A stretch of DNA of 64,000 nt from contig NZ_QLVE01000007.1 of NCBI RefSeq assembly GCF_003331145.1, positions 1 through 64,000 of the forward strand, read 5' to 3'. This document shows, in pieces, positions 1 through 6,754 of the stretch. The position numbers and the translations under genes were made by a program. The DNA comes from Exiguobacterium sp. TNDT2. GTDB taxonomy: Bacteria; Bacillota; Bacilli; Exiguobacteriales; Exiguobacteriaceae. The notes beneath the pieces were generated by a model. The model was not told the DNA's origin, ran no database searches, and saw only the letters and a program-made list of their open reading frames with translations. The first letter of the stretch is position 1. Each line of letters begins with the position of its first letter.

Positions 1-267
1 TTATAAAAACTTATCTTCATAATTCTCTTAAGGTATTTTCAATTCACAACTTTTTTCTTTATTAATCGTTCGACCGTTACATAGTTTCCCCTTCACCACA
101 AACTTCAACAACGAGTACTTAAAATCGCGAAATACATAAGAATCCGTATCGTTTCATGTTCATGGGTAGTCTCTCCTTTTTATGTGACGAGTGGTGGTTG
201 ATACGACGAGCATAACGGATTTACTCACCTTACCTTGGTAATAAAAAGTATCAGGTGCACACCCCAA
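1..267. other. Left-edge non-coding stretch
   Basis: AT-rich sequence with no convincing gene. The only coding-like signal is a 14-codon minus-strand ORF at 119-163, whose ATG at 163-161 is preceded by a good AAAAGGAGAG ribosome binding site. It could be a leader peptide or the remnant of a gene start. Nothing recognisable follows it before the window edge. Confidence 0.4.
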
Positions 268-301
268 CAAAATAAAAAACAAGGCTCGCGATTGAGCCTT
301 G
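268..301 (-). terminator. Rho-independent terminator of the 60-aa acidic protein gene
   Basis: Perfect 8-bp stem (CAAGGCTC / GAGCCTTG, 280-301) with a 6-nt loop, followed on the minus strand by a T-rich tract (TTTTTTATTTTG). It lies 15 bases past the stop codon of the gene at 316-498. Confidence 0.85.
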
Positions 302-315
302 TTCGGTCTTGACAT

Positions 316-498
316 TTATCCTCTGGCTTTCAAGTCTTCTTCTTCGTACGGGTCGGGATTGTCCTCGATTGGCGCTTCTTCCTCGACGTACGCCTCGAGT
401 TTCGGGTCCCGTTCCACGTATTCATCATACGCCCCTTCTGGACCGTAGACGAAGTAACGACGATCTTTCGCGTTCAGTTTCACTTTTTTCTCACTCAT
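316..498 (-). CDS. Small acidic hypothetical protein (60 aa)
   Basis: I do not recognise a family. The protein is short and very acidic, with clusters of Glu/Asp over roughly residues 24-55 and a basic N-terminus. It has no signal peptide or membrane segment, so it is probably cytosolic. A strong GGGGAGGG ribosome binding site sits just before the ATG, and a dedicated terminator follows, so it looks like a real monocistronic gene. It lies downstream of fliT but is separated from it by about 180 bases and a hairpin, so a flagellar role is not implied. Confidence 0.6.
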   Translation of the reverse strand: MSEKKVKLNAKDRRYFVYGPEGAYDEYVERDPKLEAYVEEEAPIEDNPDPYEEEDLKARG

Positions 499-675
499 CT
501 CGTTTCCCTCCCCTTTTCAGAACAGAAGCAACGGTATAGTGGTATTTACCCGATTTTATACGAAAACAGGCGTCTTTGCATCCCTGCCAAAAAAGTGAAG
601 CATCTGATTTTATTGAGAAAAGGAATGGCAACGCGGAGTCGTTCTCTTTACCTTGTTAAAACATTGTGAACGCAG

Positions 676-707
676 AAACGCCCGAGAGCGCGTGCCCTCG
701 AGCGTTT
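676..707 (-). terminator. Probable terminator of the flaG-fliD-fliS-fliT operon
   Basis: 14-bp stem (AAACGCTCGAGGGC / GCTCTCGGGCGTTT on the minus strand, with two G-U pairs) starting at the fliT stop codon. The following U-tract is weak, so termination efficiency is uncertain. Confidence 0.6.
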
Positions 708-1060
708 CATGTCTGTTGGTCAAATAACCCTGAGAAGTTCGAATCGACGTCTTCATACGGGTCGACGTACGACTTGACCGTCTTCCGTTCCTGACGAGTC
801 GTCCCGAGCGTCATGCCGAGCCGTTGATGCTCGGCCTCGATTAAGCGGGCGATCTGTTGACTGTCGTCGACGAGCTGACGGATGACGGTCTGATCGGCCG
901 CTGCTAAATCGGGACCATGTGCCGACAGCAATTGCTCACGGTCGTCGAGCAATTCGTGGATTTGGTCCATCCACGTATCGTATGTCGGCTCTTCCGGTAC
1001 TTGCGCCAACAAATCCTTCAGCCGTTGTGTTTTGAGAATGATCTCATCGATCGATCTCAT
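707..1060 (-). CDS. fliT: FliT-like flagellar export chaperone (117 aa)
   Basis: Small helical, Gln/Leu/Glu-rich protein at the position of fliT, directly after fliS. In related systems FliT binds the filament cap protein FliD and keeps it export-competent in the cytoplasm. I start it at the ATG at 1060, where ATGA overlaps the fliS stop codon, the usual coupling in this operon. The longer reading starting at 1093 would run inside fliS. Assignment rests on synteny, size and predicted helical character, because FliT families are very divergent. Confidence 0.7.
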   Translation of the reverse strand: MRSIDEIILKTQRLKDLLAQVPEEPTYDTWMDQIHELLDDREQLLSAHGPDLAAADQTVIRQLVDDSQQIARLIEAEHQRLGMTLGTTRQERKTVKSYVDPYEDVDSNFSGLFDQQT

Positions 1061-1431
1061 CCTTGTTTCGCGAGCTTCATCGCTTCCTTCCACGTGTCGC
1101 GGAGCTCCGTCGTGAAGTCGAGCACCTCATCGAGGATGGTCGTATCGTTCTTGACGTTCGCATCGACGAGACGGCGCCACAAGTACTCGTAGAGCGAGTC
1201 TAAGTTTGCCGAGATGGCGATGTCTTTATTGAGCGTCAGACGAAGCTCTTGGAAGATCGCTTGTGTCTTTTGGATGTTCGTGTTCTTTAAATCAGGATTT
1301 CCTTGCTCGAGCGCGAGTTTGGCGAGACGCGTGAACTTGAGCGCTCCGTCATACAACATGAGCGTGAGTTCCTGTGGATTCGCGGTCGTGACCGCGTTGT
1401 TTTGATATGCTGCATATGGATTTGCTACCAT
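1057..1431 (-). CDS. fliS: Flagellar secretion chaperone FliS (124 aa)
   Basis: Typical FliS: it opens with the conserved Tyr-rich segment (NPYAAYQNNAV) and then LMLYDGALKF near residue 25-35, with a four-helix-bundle pattern throughout. FliS binds the C-terminal end of newly made flagellin in the cytoplasm and prevents premature polymerisation; in Bacillus it also takes part in the FliW/CsrA feedback on flagellin synthesis. Length matches the family. It sits 14 bases after fliD and overlaps fliT by 4 bases. Its ligand, the flagellin C-terminus, is the region altered by the intron at hag. Confidence 0.95.
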   Translation of the reverse strand: MVANPYAAYQNNAVTTANPQELTLMLYDGALKFTRLAKLALEQGNPDLKNTNIQKTQAIFQELRLTLNKDIAISANLDSLYEYLWRRLVDANVKNDTTILDEVLDFTTELRDTWKEAMKLAKQG

Positions 1432-1445
1432 GTAAATTCCTCCTC

Positions 1446-3155
1446 TTACATCCCGCCGCCCATGAACTGTTGCAGTGAGGCGGCTTGTGAATTTGCCTGG
1501 TTCATCGCCGTCTCCATCGCCGCGAAGCGACGGTAGTAGGCGTTCTCTTTATCGACGAGTAAGTCGTTCAGTCGTTGGATCCGTGTATCGATTTGCGTCA
1601 TCTCACGACCCATCGTGTACGTCGGTGCCCCGGCCCCATCAGCACCGGCAATCCGAGTGATGGATGTCCGTGAACTCGTCGCCGCGTCACGGATTTGTGG
1701 CAATAGCCCTGTCTTTTCATCAGTGAACAGTTTATATACTTGTTCCGGGTCTTTCTCGATGGCGGCCTTCAGCTTCTCTTCGTTCAGCTCGATTTTACCG
1801 CCGTTCGTGAAGTCAGAACCGGTCGAAAGACCGATTTGGAACAGCTGTTGCATCTCTTTATCGTTTGTCGAAGACGTCGCGCCTGACCATTTGCTGCGAA
1901 GCGTGTCCATCGTCCCGCGAAGGATCGTGTCGCCGCGGAGCATCCCGCTCATCGCTTTCTCTTCCCACTTCTTGATTTCGTCTTCAGATAATTCATCACG
2001 CTGAGCTTTCGTCAGCGGTGCAAACGTACGGAATTTCTCTTCCCGCACTTTCTTGTTCATCAAGTCGATCGTCTCATTATATTTATCGACAAAACCTTTG
2101 ATGTTATCGAAGATTTTTTGTGTGTCGGTGGCAGCGGAGAGTGTGACTGCACCTTCAGTAGCTGTGAAATCTGACTTTAGGGTGATGGTCATATTGTCAA
2201 ATGTGACTGTATTTGTTTGACGATTTACCTTGATTCCATTGACAGTAAAAGATGCATTGGTGGCTAATTTATGTTCACCAGTTGCGAAATTTAGTGCCGT
2301 CTTCAATTCATCGTCAAACTGAATGACTGAATCAGTTCCTGTATTTTTAGTCGAAATAGAAATTTGTCCAGTCGACGGCTCCAAAAATGCAGATAGCCCA
2401 CTATCCTTACCATTCAATTGGCTCATCAAATCTTGAACGGTGGCATCAGCAGCAAGTTCAATTTTCTTATAGTTTCCTGATTCTGAAGATTTATACTGCA
2501 TCTCATAACCAGTACCTTGTGAATACTGTGCAACGACCCCGGCAGGAATCTTTCCGTCTTTAAAATACAAATCGGTAGTAACCTCTTGTTTGACAGTTAG
2601 TTTTCCGGTAGCCGCATCATAATTAAAGTCATTGATTTCAATTGGGTCCCCGTTTTCAAATTCCAGTTTGATACTTAATGGGTCCAAGTTTTTCCCGACA
2701 ATGATTTCAGTTGCTTCTTTTTCGACATGAACACGCTTTTGTCCAGCGACGAGTCCATTTAAATCCGATAGCTTTGTCGCAGCGGAAATTTGTTGGTTAC
2801 TTACAGTCAGTGGTTTGACAACTGCAGATGCCGATGTCGCCAATTGTTCAACAGAATCGATGCGGATGGCTGTATTCCCGCTTGAAGGTCCAGCGACCAC
2901 CGCTACGCGTGAAGTGTCCGACGAACTGGCTGTCTTCGCATAAAAGTTCCGGCTAAACGTCAAATCGACAGCGCTATTACGAAGCGTCATGAGCGAGCGG
3001 TTAATTTCACGATATGCATCACGTTTCCATTCGGTCGTCTGTTTTTTTTGCTCGAGCTTGTCGACCGGCGCACGCTCTGCCTGCATCAATTGCTTGATGA
3101 TTGTATCAGTATCAATTCCACTGGCGAGTCCGCCGAATCGGATTGGTGTCGTCAT
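1446..3155 (-). CDS. fliD: Flagellar hook-associated protein 2, filament cap FliD (569 aa)
   Basis: Filament-capping protein: a pentamer at the filament tip that guides flagellin insertion. The N-terminal signature FGGLASGIDTDTIIKQLM and the helical C-terminal region with the final Met/Gln-rich segment are the D0/D1 coiled-coil parts; the middle (roughly residues 90-350) is the exposed D2/D3 part. That middle, about 2085-2900, is visibly more AT-rich, with different codon choice from the ends, suggesting recombination or relaxed composition in the surface domain. It starts 12 bases after flaG and is co-transcribed with fliS and fliT. Confidence 0.95.
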   Translation of the reverse strand: MTTPIRFGGLASGIDTDTIIKQLMQAERAPVDKLEQKKQTTEWKRDAYREINRSLMTLRNSAVDLTFSRNFYAKTASSSDTSRVAVVAGPSSGNTAIRIDSVEQLATSASAVVKPLTVSNQQISAATKLSDLNGLVAGQKRVHVEKEATEIIVGKNLDPLSIKLEFENGDPIEINDFNYDAATGKLTVKQEVTTDLYFKDGKIPAGVVAQYSQGTGYEMQYKSSESGNYKKIELAADATVQDLMSQLNGKDSGLSAFLEPSTGQISISTKNTGTDSVIQFDDELKTALNFATGEHKLATNASFTVNGIKVNRQTNTVTFDNMTITLKSDFTATEGAVTLSAATDTQKIFDNIKGFVDKYNETIDLMNKKVREEKFRTFAPLTKAQRDELSEDEIKKWEEKAMSGMLRGDTILRGTMDTLRSKWSGATSSTNDKEMQQLFQIGLSTGSDFTNGGKIELNEEKLKAAIEKDPEQVYKLFTDEKTGLLPQIRDAATSSRTSITRIAGADGAGAPTYTMGREMTQIDTRIQRLNDLLVDKENAYYRRFAAMETAMNQANSQAASLQQFMGGGM

Positions 3156-3167
3156 AATATACCTCCT

Positions 3168-3524
3168 TTATACACGTTCATCGAAGAGCTGATTGAACTC
3201 CATGAACGCGGCGAAGAAGTCAAGTGACTTCTTGCTTGGAATTTCGCGGATGACTTCGTTGTTCGTATCCACGATTTGAATATAGTAGTCATTTAATTTC
3301 TCATGTTTCATAAACTTTAATCCAGTACGTTGTTGTTCGAGTACTTGATTCGCCTTCTCGACGGCCGCCTCTAACTTGGTGACGTGTTGAGGCGTCGGAA
3401 GAATGACGATGCCTTCGTCGGCGAGCTTCGCTTGATTCGCTTCGACGAACACGTTTTTCGTTTGTTCATACGGCAAAACGGAAGAAGGTAGGTGAAGCCG
3501 GACTTCTGAAATGGTCGGGTTCAT
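3168..3524 (-). CDS. flaG: FlaG family flagellar protein (118 aa)
   Basis: The C-terminal half (KLNDYYIQIVDTNNEVIREI followed by PSK) is the FlaG domain signature. FlaG proteins influence filament length, but their exact mechanism is not settled. First gene of the flaG-fliD-fliS-fliT operon, with a sigma-D promoter about 40 bases upstream and a GAGGAG ribosome binding site. The N-terminal half is a predicted coiled coil (KLEAAVEKANQVLEQQ) without a clear function. Confidence 0.9.
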   Translation of the reverse strand: MNPTISEVRLHLPSSVLPYEQTKNVFVEANQAKLADEGIVILPTPQHVTKLEAAVEKANQVLEQQRTGLKFMKHEKLNDYYIQIVDTNNEVIREIPSKKSLDFFAAFMEFNQLFDERV

Positions 3525-3560
3525 ATGTGTCTACTCCTCTAATGATTGTTCTCATGGACT

Positions 3561-3586
3561 ATATCGGTAAAAGTTAGGCTAGTTTA
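3561..3586 (-). promoter_or_regulatory. Sigma-D promoter of the flaG-fliD operon
   Basis: On the minus strand TAAA is followed by 15 bases and CCGATAT. This matches the sigma-D (sigma-28) pattern TAAA-N15-GCCGATAT with the spacing one base short. It overlaps the end of the preceding small ORF and lies about 40 bases before the flaG start. Confidence 0.7.
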
Positions 3587-3806
3587 TAGTACTTTGATGA
3601 AATGGTTCTCGTTTCTCTGTTTCTAAATAGGTAAGTTGAGTCTGTAATTCGTGAAATTGTACAGCTAGCTGCACTCGCCTCTCGTCACTACATGTCGTCG
3701 CTTCGATTGCGACGGATCGCATCGTCTGCAATACATCCTCAACTTCAGCTAATCGTTTTTGTTCGGCATAAACCGTTTCTAATTCAGCAATCAGGTCCTC
3801 AATCAT
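3579..3806 (-). CDS. Small coiled-coil hypothetical protein (75 aa)
   Basis: Unrecognised. Highly charged, helical and Glu/Gln-rich with a predicted coiled coil (LIAELETVYAEQKRLAEVED), two Cys/Thr residues in the middle, and no membrane segment. I start it at the ATG at 3806 (GAAGGTG binding site) rather than 15 codons upstream. Lying between hag and flaG, it could be a flagellar accessory or chaperone-like protein in the FlgN/FliT size class, but that is only context. Its 3' end contains the sigma-D promoter of flaG. Confidence 0.55.
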   Translation of the reverse strand: MIEDLIAELETVYAEQKRLAEVEDVLQTMRSVAIEATTCSDERRVQLAVQFHELQTQLTYLETEKREPFHQSTIN

Positions 3807-3945
3807 TATGACACCTTCTCTCATTCTATATATCGACTTGTCAATCAAAAACTTGATATGAGCTAATGAATTATTGAATCAGGTCGTTCAAATAAATCGG
3901 GAATACTTCATGTGAGGAAACTAATCTACAAAGGAGAGAATCAGA

Positions 3946-4782
3946 ATGGATTGGGAAGGATTATTCGACGAACATGTAGCGATTCTAGTGGCTAGTATTT
4001 TAGGAGATGGAGAAATCACGAAGTGCTATCCATATGATCGACGGGTGAACAACAGTTACCGGGAGCATTTCGGGATGGGACAGTTAAGTTATCGCCAATG
4101 GAAACAACAAAAGCTATCTGATTTATTGTACTTACGAGGGAATAATCTCGTGTCGCGCTCCATTCCTCTGATGACGAAACTCTTCCCGCTTTTTTATCCG
4201 AATAATAAGAAACAGATTCCGTTTGATTTGCTTGAAGATATCCATCATCCTTCATTTCTGCTCACACTCTACTTGGATGACGGCTCCCTTCTCCTCAGTA
4301 AGCGTTTCAATCATAATAAGAAAGAAATTCAATTCACTCCTCATATCGCTTTCTACTTACAAGCCTTTTCAAGACAGCAGTTGGAACAGTTAGCTATTTG
4401 GATGAAAGCACGCTATGACATTAACGTTCGAACATCAGGCACGCCGAGCGGCACCGGCTACTATTTGAAAACGACAAAAGTGACTGACACGTTCGACATC
4501 TTAAATTTATTCGAGCCTTACATTGCCGAACTACCTGACTTCATATATAAACTGTCATGGGAAACACGTCTACAGACCGAAGTAGAGACGTATAAACAAA
4601 CACATCCAGACTACAAAATTCGCGTCTCCGTCCCCGCTAGACCGTATAGTGACGAAGAGATCGCTTTACTCATCAATTGGAAACAACAAGGAGTCATGGA
4701 CAAAGAGATTGCCCGTCGATTGAATCGAACATACTGGTCGGTCGTTTATAAATGGCAAGACTTAAAAAACCGTGAAGCATAA
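3946..4782 (+). CDS. LAGLIDADG homing endonuclease-like protein (278 aa)
   Basis: Two LAGLIDADG-type motifs are visible: VASILGDGE (about residues 15-23) and LTLYLDDGS (about 106-114), the spacing expected for a single-chain, two-motif enzyme. The C-terminal 45 residues (DEEIALLINWKQ, then KEIARRLNRTYWSVVYKW) look like a helix-turn-helix or Myb-like DNA-binding module. Such enzymes cut intron-free alleles and promote intron spread. It has an excellent AAAGGAGAG binding site and a strong terminator, and is more AT-rich than its neighbours, consistent with transfer. It lies outside the group I intron, convergent to hag. Target and activity are inferred. Confidence 0.85.
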   Translation: MDWEGLFDEHVAILVASILGDGEITKCYPYDRRVNNSYREHFGMGQLSYRQWKQQKLSDLLYLRGNNLVSRSIPLMTKLFPLFYPNNKKQIPFDLLEDIHHPSFLLTLYLDDGSLLLSKRFNHNKKEIQFTPHIAFYLQAFSRQQLEQLAIWMKARYDINVRTSGTPSGTGYYLKTTKVTDTFDILNLFEPYIAELPDFIYKLSWETRLQTEVETYKQTHPDYKIRVSVPARPYSDEEIALLINWKQQGVMDKEIARRLNRTYWSVVYKWQDLKNREA

Positions 4783-4797
4783 GCTCCACGGTTTTTT
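4764..4797. terminator. Bidirectional terminator between hag and the endonuclease gene
   Basis: A 9-bp stem with one mismatch (CCGTGAAGC / GCTCCACGG, 4770-4791) is flanked by six A on the left and six T on the right. It can therefore end both the plus-strand endonuclease transcript and the minus-strand hag transcript. It overlaps the last codons of the endonuclease gene. Confidence 0.85.
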
Positions 4798-4827
4798 AAT
4801 ATAACGTTTAGATAGTCAATTGCTATA

Positions 4828-4872
4828 TTAACGGAGCAATTGAAGCACAGCTTGCGGCTGCTGATTTGCTTG
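4828..4872 (-). CDS. hag: Flagellin 3' exon (alternative C-terminus, 14 codons plus stop)
   Basis: Reads QANQQPQAVLQLLR and stop, a textbook flagellin C-terminus. It has no start of its own and is joined to hag only if the intervening group I intron is removed. Joining the codon GCT ending at 5268 to CAA at 4872 would give an in-frame ...MLA-QANQQPQ... sequence. It has exactly the same length as the C-terminus encoded before the intron (45 bases, 30 identical; 10 of 14 residues identical). It is therefore either a working 3' exon or the fossil of the pre-insertion gene end. Confidence 0.75.
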   Translation of the reverse strand, partial: QANQQPQAVLQLLR

Positions 4873-5219
4873 CAGATGCCCATATTTTTCAATATGGTCC
4901 AGACTATATCTTCACCCTTTTACAATACTAATATAGTATAAATTATTATTGTAAGATAGGGGCTGGGCACTTCCCTCGCCGTTTACGAGGTACGGATCTC
5001 ATAACCATGGACGTTATGTCGGTAGGTCGTTCATCCTAGTCGTTGAACCTTCATCACAGTTTCCTGACAGATGCTTGGCTGCTGATTGTCCAATCCCTTC
5101 CTTTTTTCAAAACGTTCACGCTCACCGTTTCCAGTCACGTTGTCGTAAGGAGGGCTCTAAGGAGTCCCAGCAATTCACCCAGTTGTACTCTTATCCGTTA
5201 CCAGATAAGACGCCCGTAA
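4873..5219 (-). ncRNA. Group I self-splicing intron at the 3' end of hag
   Basis: The conserved core is visible in order on the minus strand. P element GAATTGCTGGGAC is at 5176-5164 and Q element AATCAGCAGCC within 5090-5071. R element GGTTCAACGACTA is at 5049-5037 and S element GAAGATATAGTC at 4913-4902, with GACTA/TAGTC forming P7. A P8-like hairpin (CATAAC/GTTATG) follows R, and a P9 hairpin with a GAAA loop is at 4897-4880. The 3' end is placed after the G at 4873. The best P1 is GGTAAGAT/GTCTTATC (5227-5220 with 5211-5204, U-G at the cleavage site), putting the 5' end at 5219. An alternative in-frame 5' site is after 5268. The subgroup resembles IA. No ORF lies inside. Confidence 0.88.
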
Positions 5220-5222
5220 ATC

Positions 5223-6521
5223 TTACCGAAGAAGTTGAAGAACCGCTTCTGGTTGAGATTTAGATTGAGCCAACATTGCTTGTGATGCTTGGTTGAGGAT
5301 GTTGTTCTTCGTGAAGTTCATCATCTCTTTCGCCATATCTACGTCACGAATGCGTGATTCGGCAGCTTGAAGATTTTCTCCAGCGTTACCTAAGTTAGAA
5401 ATCGTGTGCTCTAGACGGTTCTGAAAAGCACCTAATTGTGAACGTTCAGCAGAAACTCTTTCGATTGCTTGGTTAATTACTTCAACAGCTGCAGTAGCAT
5501 TTTCGTGAGTAGACACGTCTAGTGCCGCCTCAGAATTCGCGTTAGTAGTACCATTTGTGACATTGACCGTTGCACCGAAAGTAGCATTAGCATTAGTTGC
5601 ACCAACACCGTTAGCTGCAGCACTAGCAGTGCCTGAAAGGCCTAACGCTTGTGCACGCATATCCGCTACTGTAATAGTCATCGATTGACCTTGGTTCGCA
5701 CCAATTTGGAAATTAGCAGTGAATTCATTACCCTCTCCACGAACTTCAGACACATCTGAGAAACCTAAAGCGTCAGTAACAGCTGCAGTAGATCCTGTCA
5801 AATCAACTTTTGCATCCACACCCGTATTAACTGAAGTAATAATAAGTTTTGTGTCTGCAGTATTTTTGGTTATTGTGAATTGTTGACCTCCGTGTGCAGA
5901 ACCATCGAATACTGCATCTAAATCACTTTGTAAAGCAGTTGCTACTGCATCAATATCAGCTGTAGCATCTAATGCTGATAAATTATCTAGTCCTACCGCT
6001 TGACCGTTCAATACAATACCTGCGTTAGCGATTGAAGAGAAATCCGTAGCCGTGAAATTATCAGCTGCAGTTTTTTCAGCCGCTAAAGCTCCTGTACCAC
6101 TTTGGCCGCCATTGAGGAGTTTTTGTGTGTTAAATTCAGTAGTATTACCGACGCGATTGATTTCAGATGTCAATGTATTCATTTCTTTTTGGATTTCATT
6201 ACGGTCAACGCCGACATTCGTATCGTTAGCTGCCTGTGTAGCAAGTTCACGCATGCGTTGAAGAATCGAGTGAGTTTCGTTCAATGCACCCTCAGCGGTT
6301 TGAATCAATGAAATTCCATCTTGTGCGTTGCGTGACGCTTGATCCAAGCCACGAATTTGTCCACGCATTTTTTCAGAGATTGCAAGACCAGCTGCATCGT
6401 CGCCCGCACGGTTGATACGAAGACCTGAAGATAATTTCTCCATCGATTTACCTGTTTGAGTTGAATTAAACGTCATGTTCCGATGAGCGTTCATCGCATT
6501 TAAGTTGTTGTTAATAATCAT
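5223..6521 (-). CDS. hag: Flagellin (432 aa as read without splicing)
   Basis: Major filament protein. The N-terminal D0/D1 region (NNNLNAMNAHRNM, then LSSGLRINRAGDDAAGLAIS) and the C-terminal D1/D0 region (NILNQASQAMLAQ, then PEAVLQLLR) are conserved; residues about 150-340 are the variable surface part, Ala/Thr/Asn-rich and compositionally different. A sigma-D promoter and a long structured leader lie upstream, with a GGAGGG binding site. Oddity: the stop codon at 5225-5223 is followed at once by a group I intron and a second flagellin C-terminus. Depending on the 5' splice site used, the protein ends in SKSQPEAVLQLLR or ANQQPQAVLQLLR. Confidence 0.97.
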   Translation of the reverse strand: MIINNNLNAMNAHRNMTFNSTQTGKSMEKLSSGLRINRAGDDAAGLAISEKMRGQIRGLDQASRNAQDGISLIQTAEGALNETHSILQRMRELATQAANDTNVGVDRNEIQKEMNTLTSEINRVGNTTEFNTQKLLNGGQSGTGALAAEKTAADNFTATDFSSIANAGIVLNGQAVGLDNLSALDATADIDAVATALQSDLDAVFDGSAHGGQQFTITKNTADTKLIITSVNTGVDAKVDLTGSTAAVTDALGFSDVSEVRGEGNEFTANFQIGANQGQSMTITVADMRAQALGLSGTASAAANGVGATNANATFGATVNVTNGTTNANSEAALDVSTHENATAAVEVINQAIERVSAERSQLGAFQNRLEHTISNLGNAGENLQAAESRIRDVDMAKEMMNFTKNNILNQASQAMLAQSKSQPEAVLQLLR

Positions 6522-6640
6522 TGTAATTTCCCTCCATAGGTTTAAGTTTTTTCCACTCTTCCAAATCCATTTGTCCGAGCATACAAGGTTTAGGCCGGCC
6601 CCTCACCTTGTATTAGTTGGAACGTTTTATCGTTTCCATA
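6522..6640 (-). promoter_or_regulatory. Structured hag leader with repeated GGA motifs (probable CsrA target)
   Basis: The roughly 115-base leader carries a 9-bp inverted repeat, ATACAAGGT / ACCTTGTAT (6581-6589 and 6605-6613), around a GGCCGGCC core. It also has at least six GGA motifs, including one in the ribosome binding site (TATGGAGGGA). In B. subtilis, CsrA represses hag translation by binding GGA motifs in the leader, and FliW relieves this. Both csrA and fliW are present at 23.2-23.9 kb. The direct observation is the motifs; the regulation is inferred. Confidence 0.65.
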
Positions 6641-6644
6641 CTCT

Positions 6645-6671
6645 ATATCGGAGTCATACTCAATCTGTTTA
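6645..6671 (-). promoter_or_regulatory. Sigma-D promoter of hag
   Basis: TAAA, 15 bases, TCCGATAT on the minus strand: one mismatch to the sigma-D consensus TAAA-N15-GCCGATAT with exact spacing. It lies about 125 bases before the hag start. Confidence 0.88.
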
Positions 6672-6724
6672 GCGTTTTTCAAAAAAAGTTACACGTTTTG
6701 ACTACTTGTATTCAATCCGCATAG

Positions 6725-6747
6725 AAAAACGACCCATCACTGGGCCG
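6725..6747 (-). terminator. Terminator of the carbamate kinase operon
   Basis: 7-bp stem CGGCCCA / TGGGTCG with one G-U pair, followed by TTTTT on the minus strand, 7 bases past the carbamate kinase stop codon. It insulates hag from the catabolic operon upstream. Confidence 0.8.
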
Positions 6748-6754
6748 CTCCTCC

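Noticed and set aside
4783-5222. Possibility that the intron region is only a hag pseudogene copy or tandem flagellin remnant
   Set aside because: Ordered P, Q, R, S elements, P7 complementarity and a GAAA-capped P9 hairpin are too specific for a decayed flagellin; only the 45-base 3' exon resembles flagellin. A fusion of two hag copies remains a secondary option for the origin of the double C-terminus.
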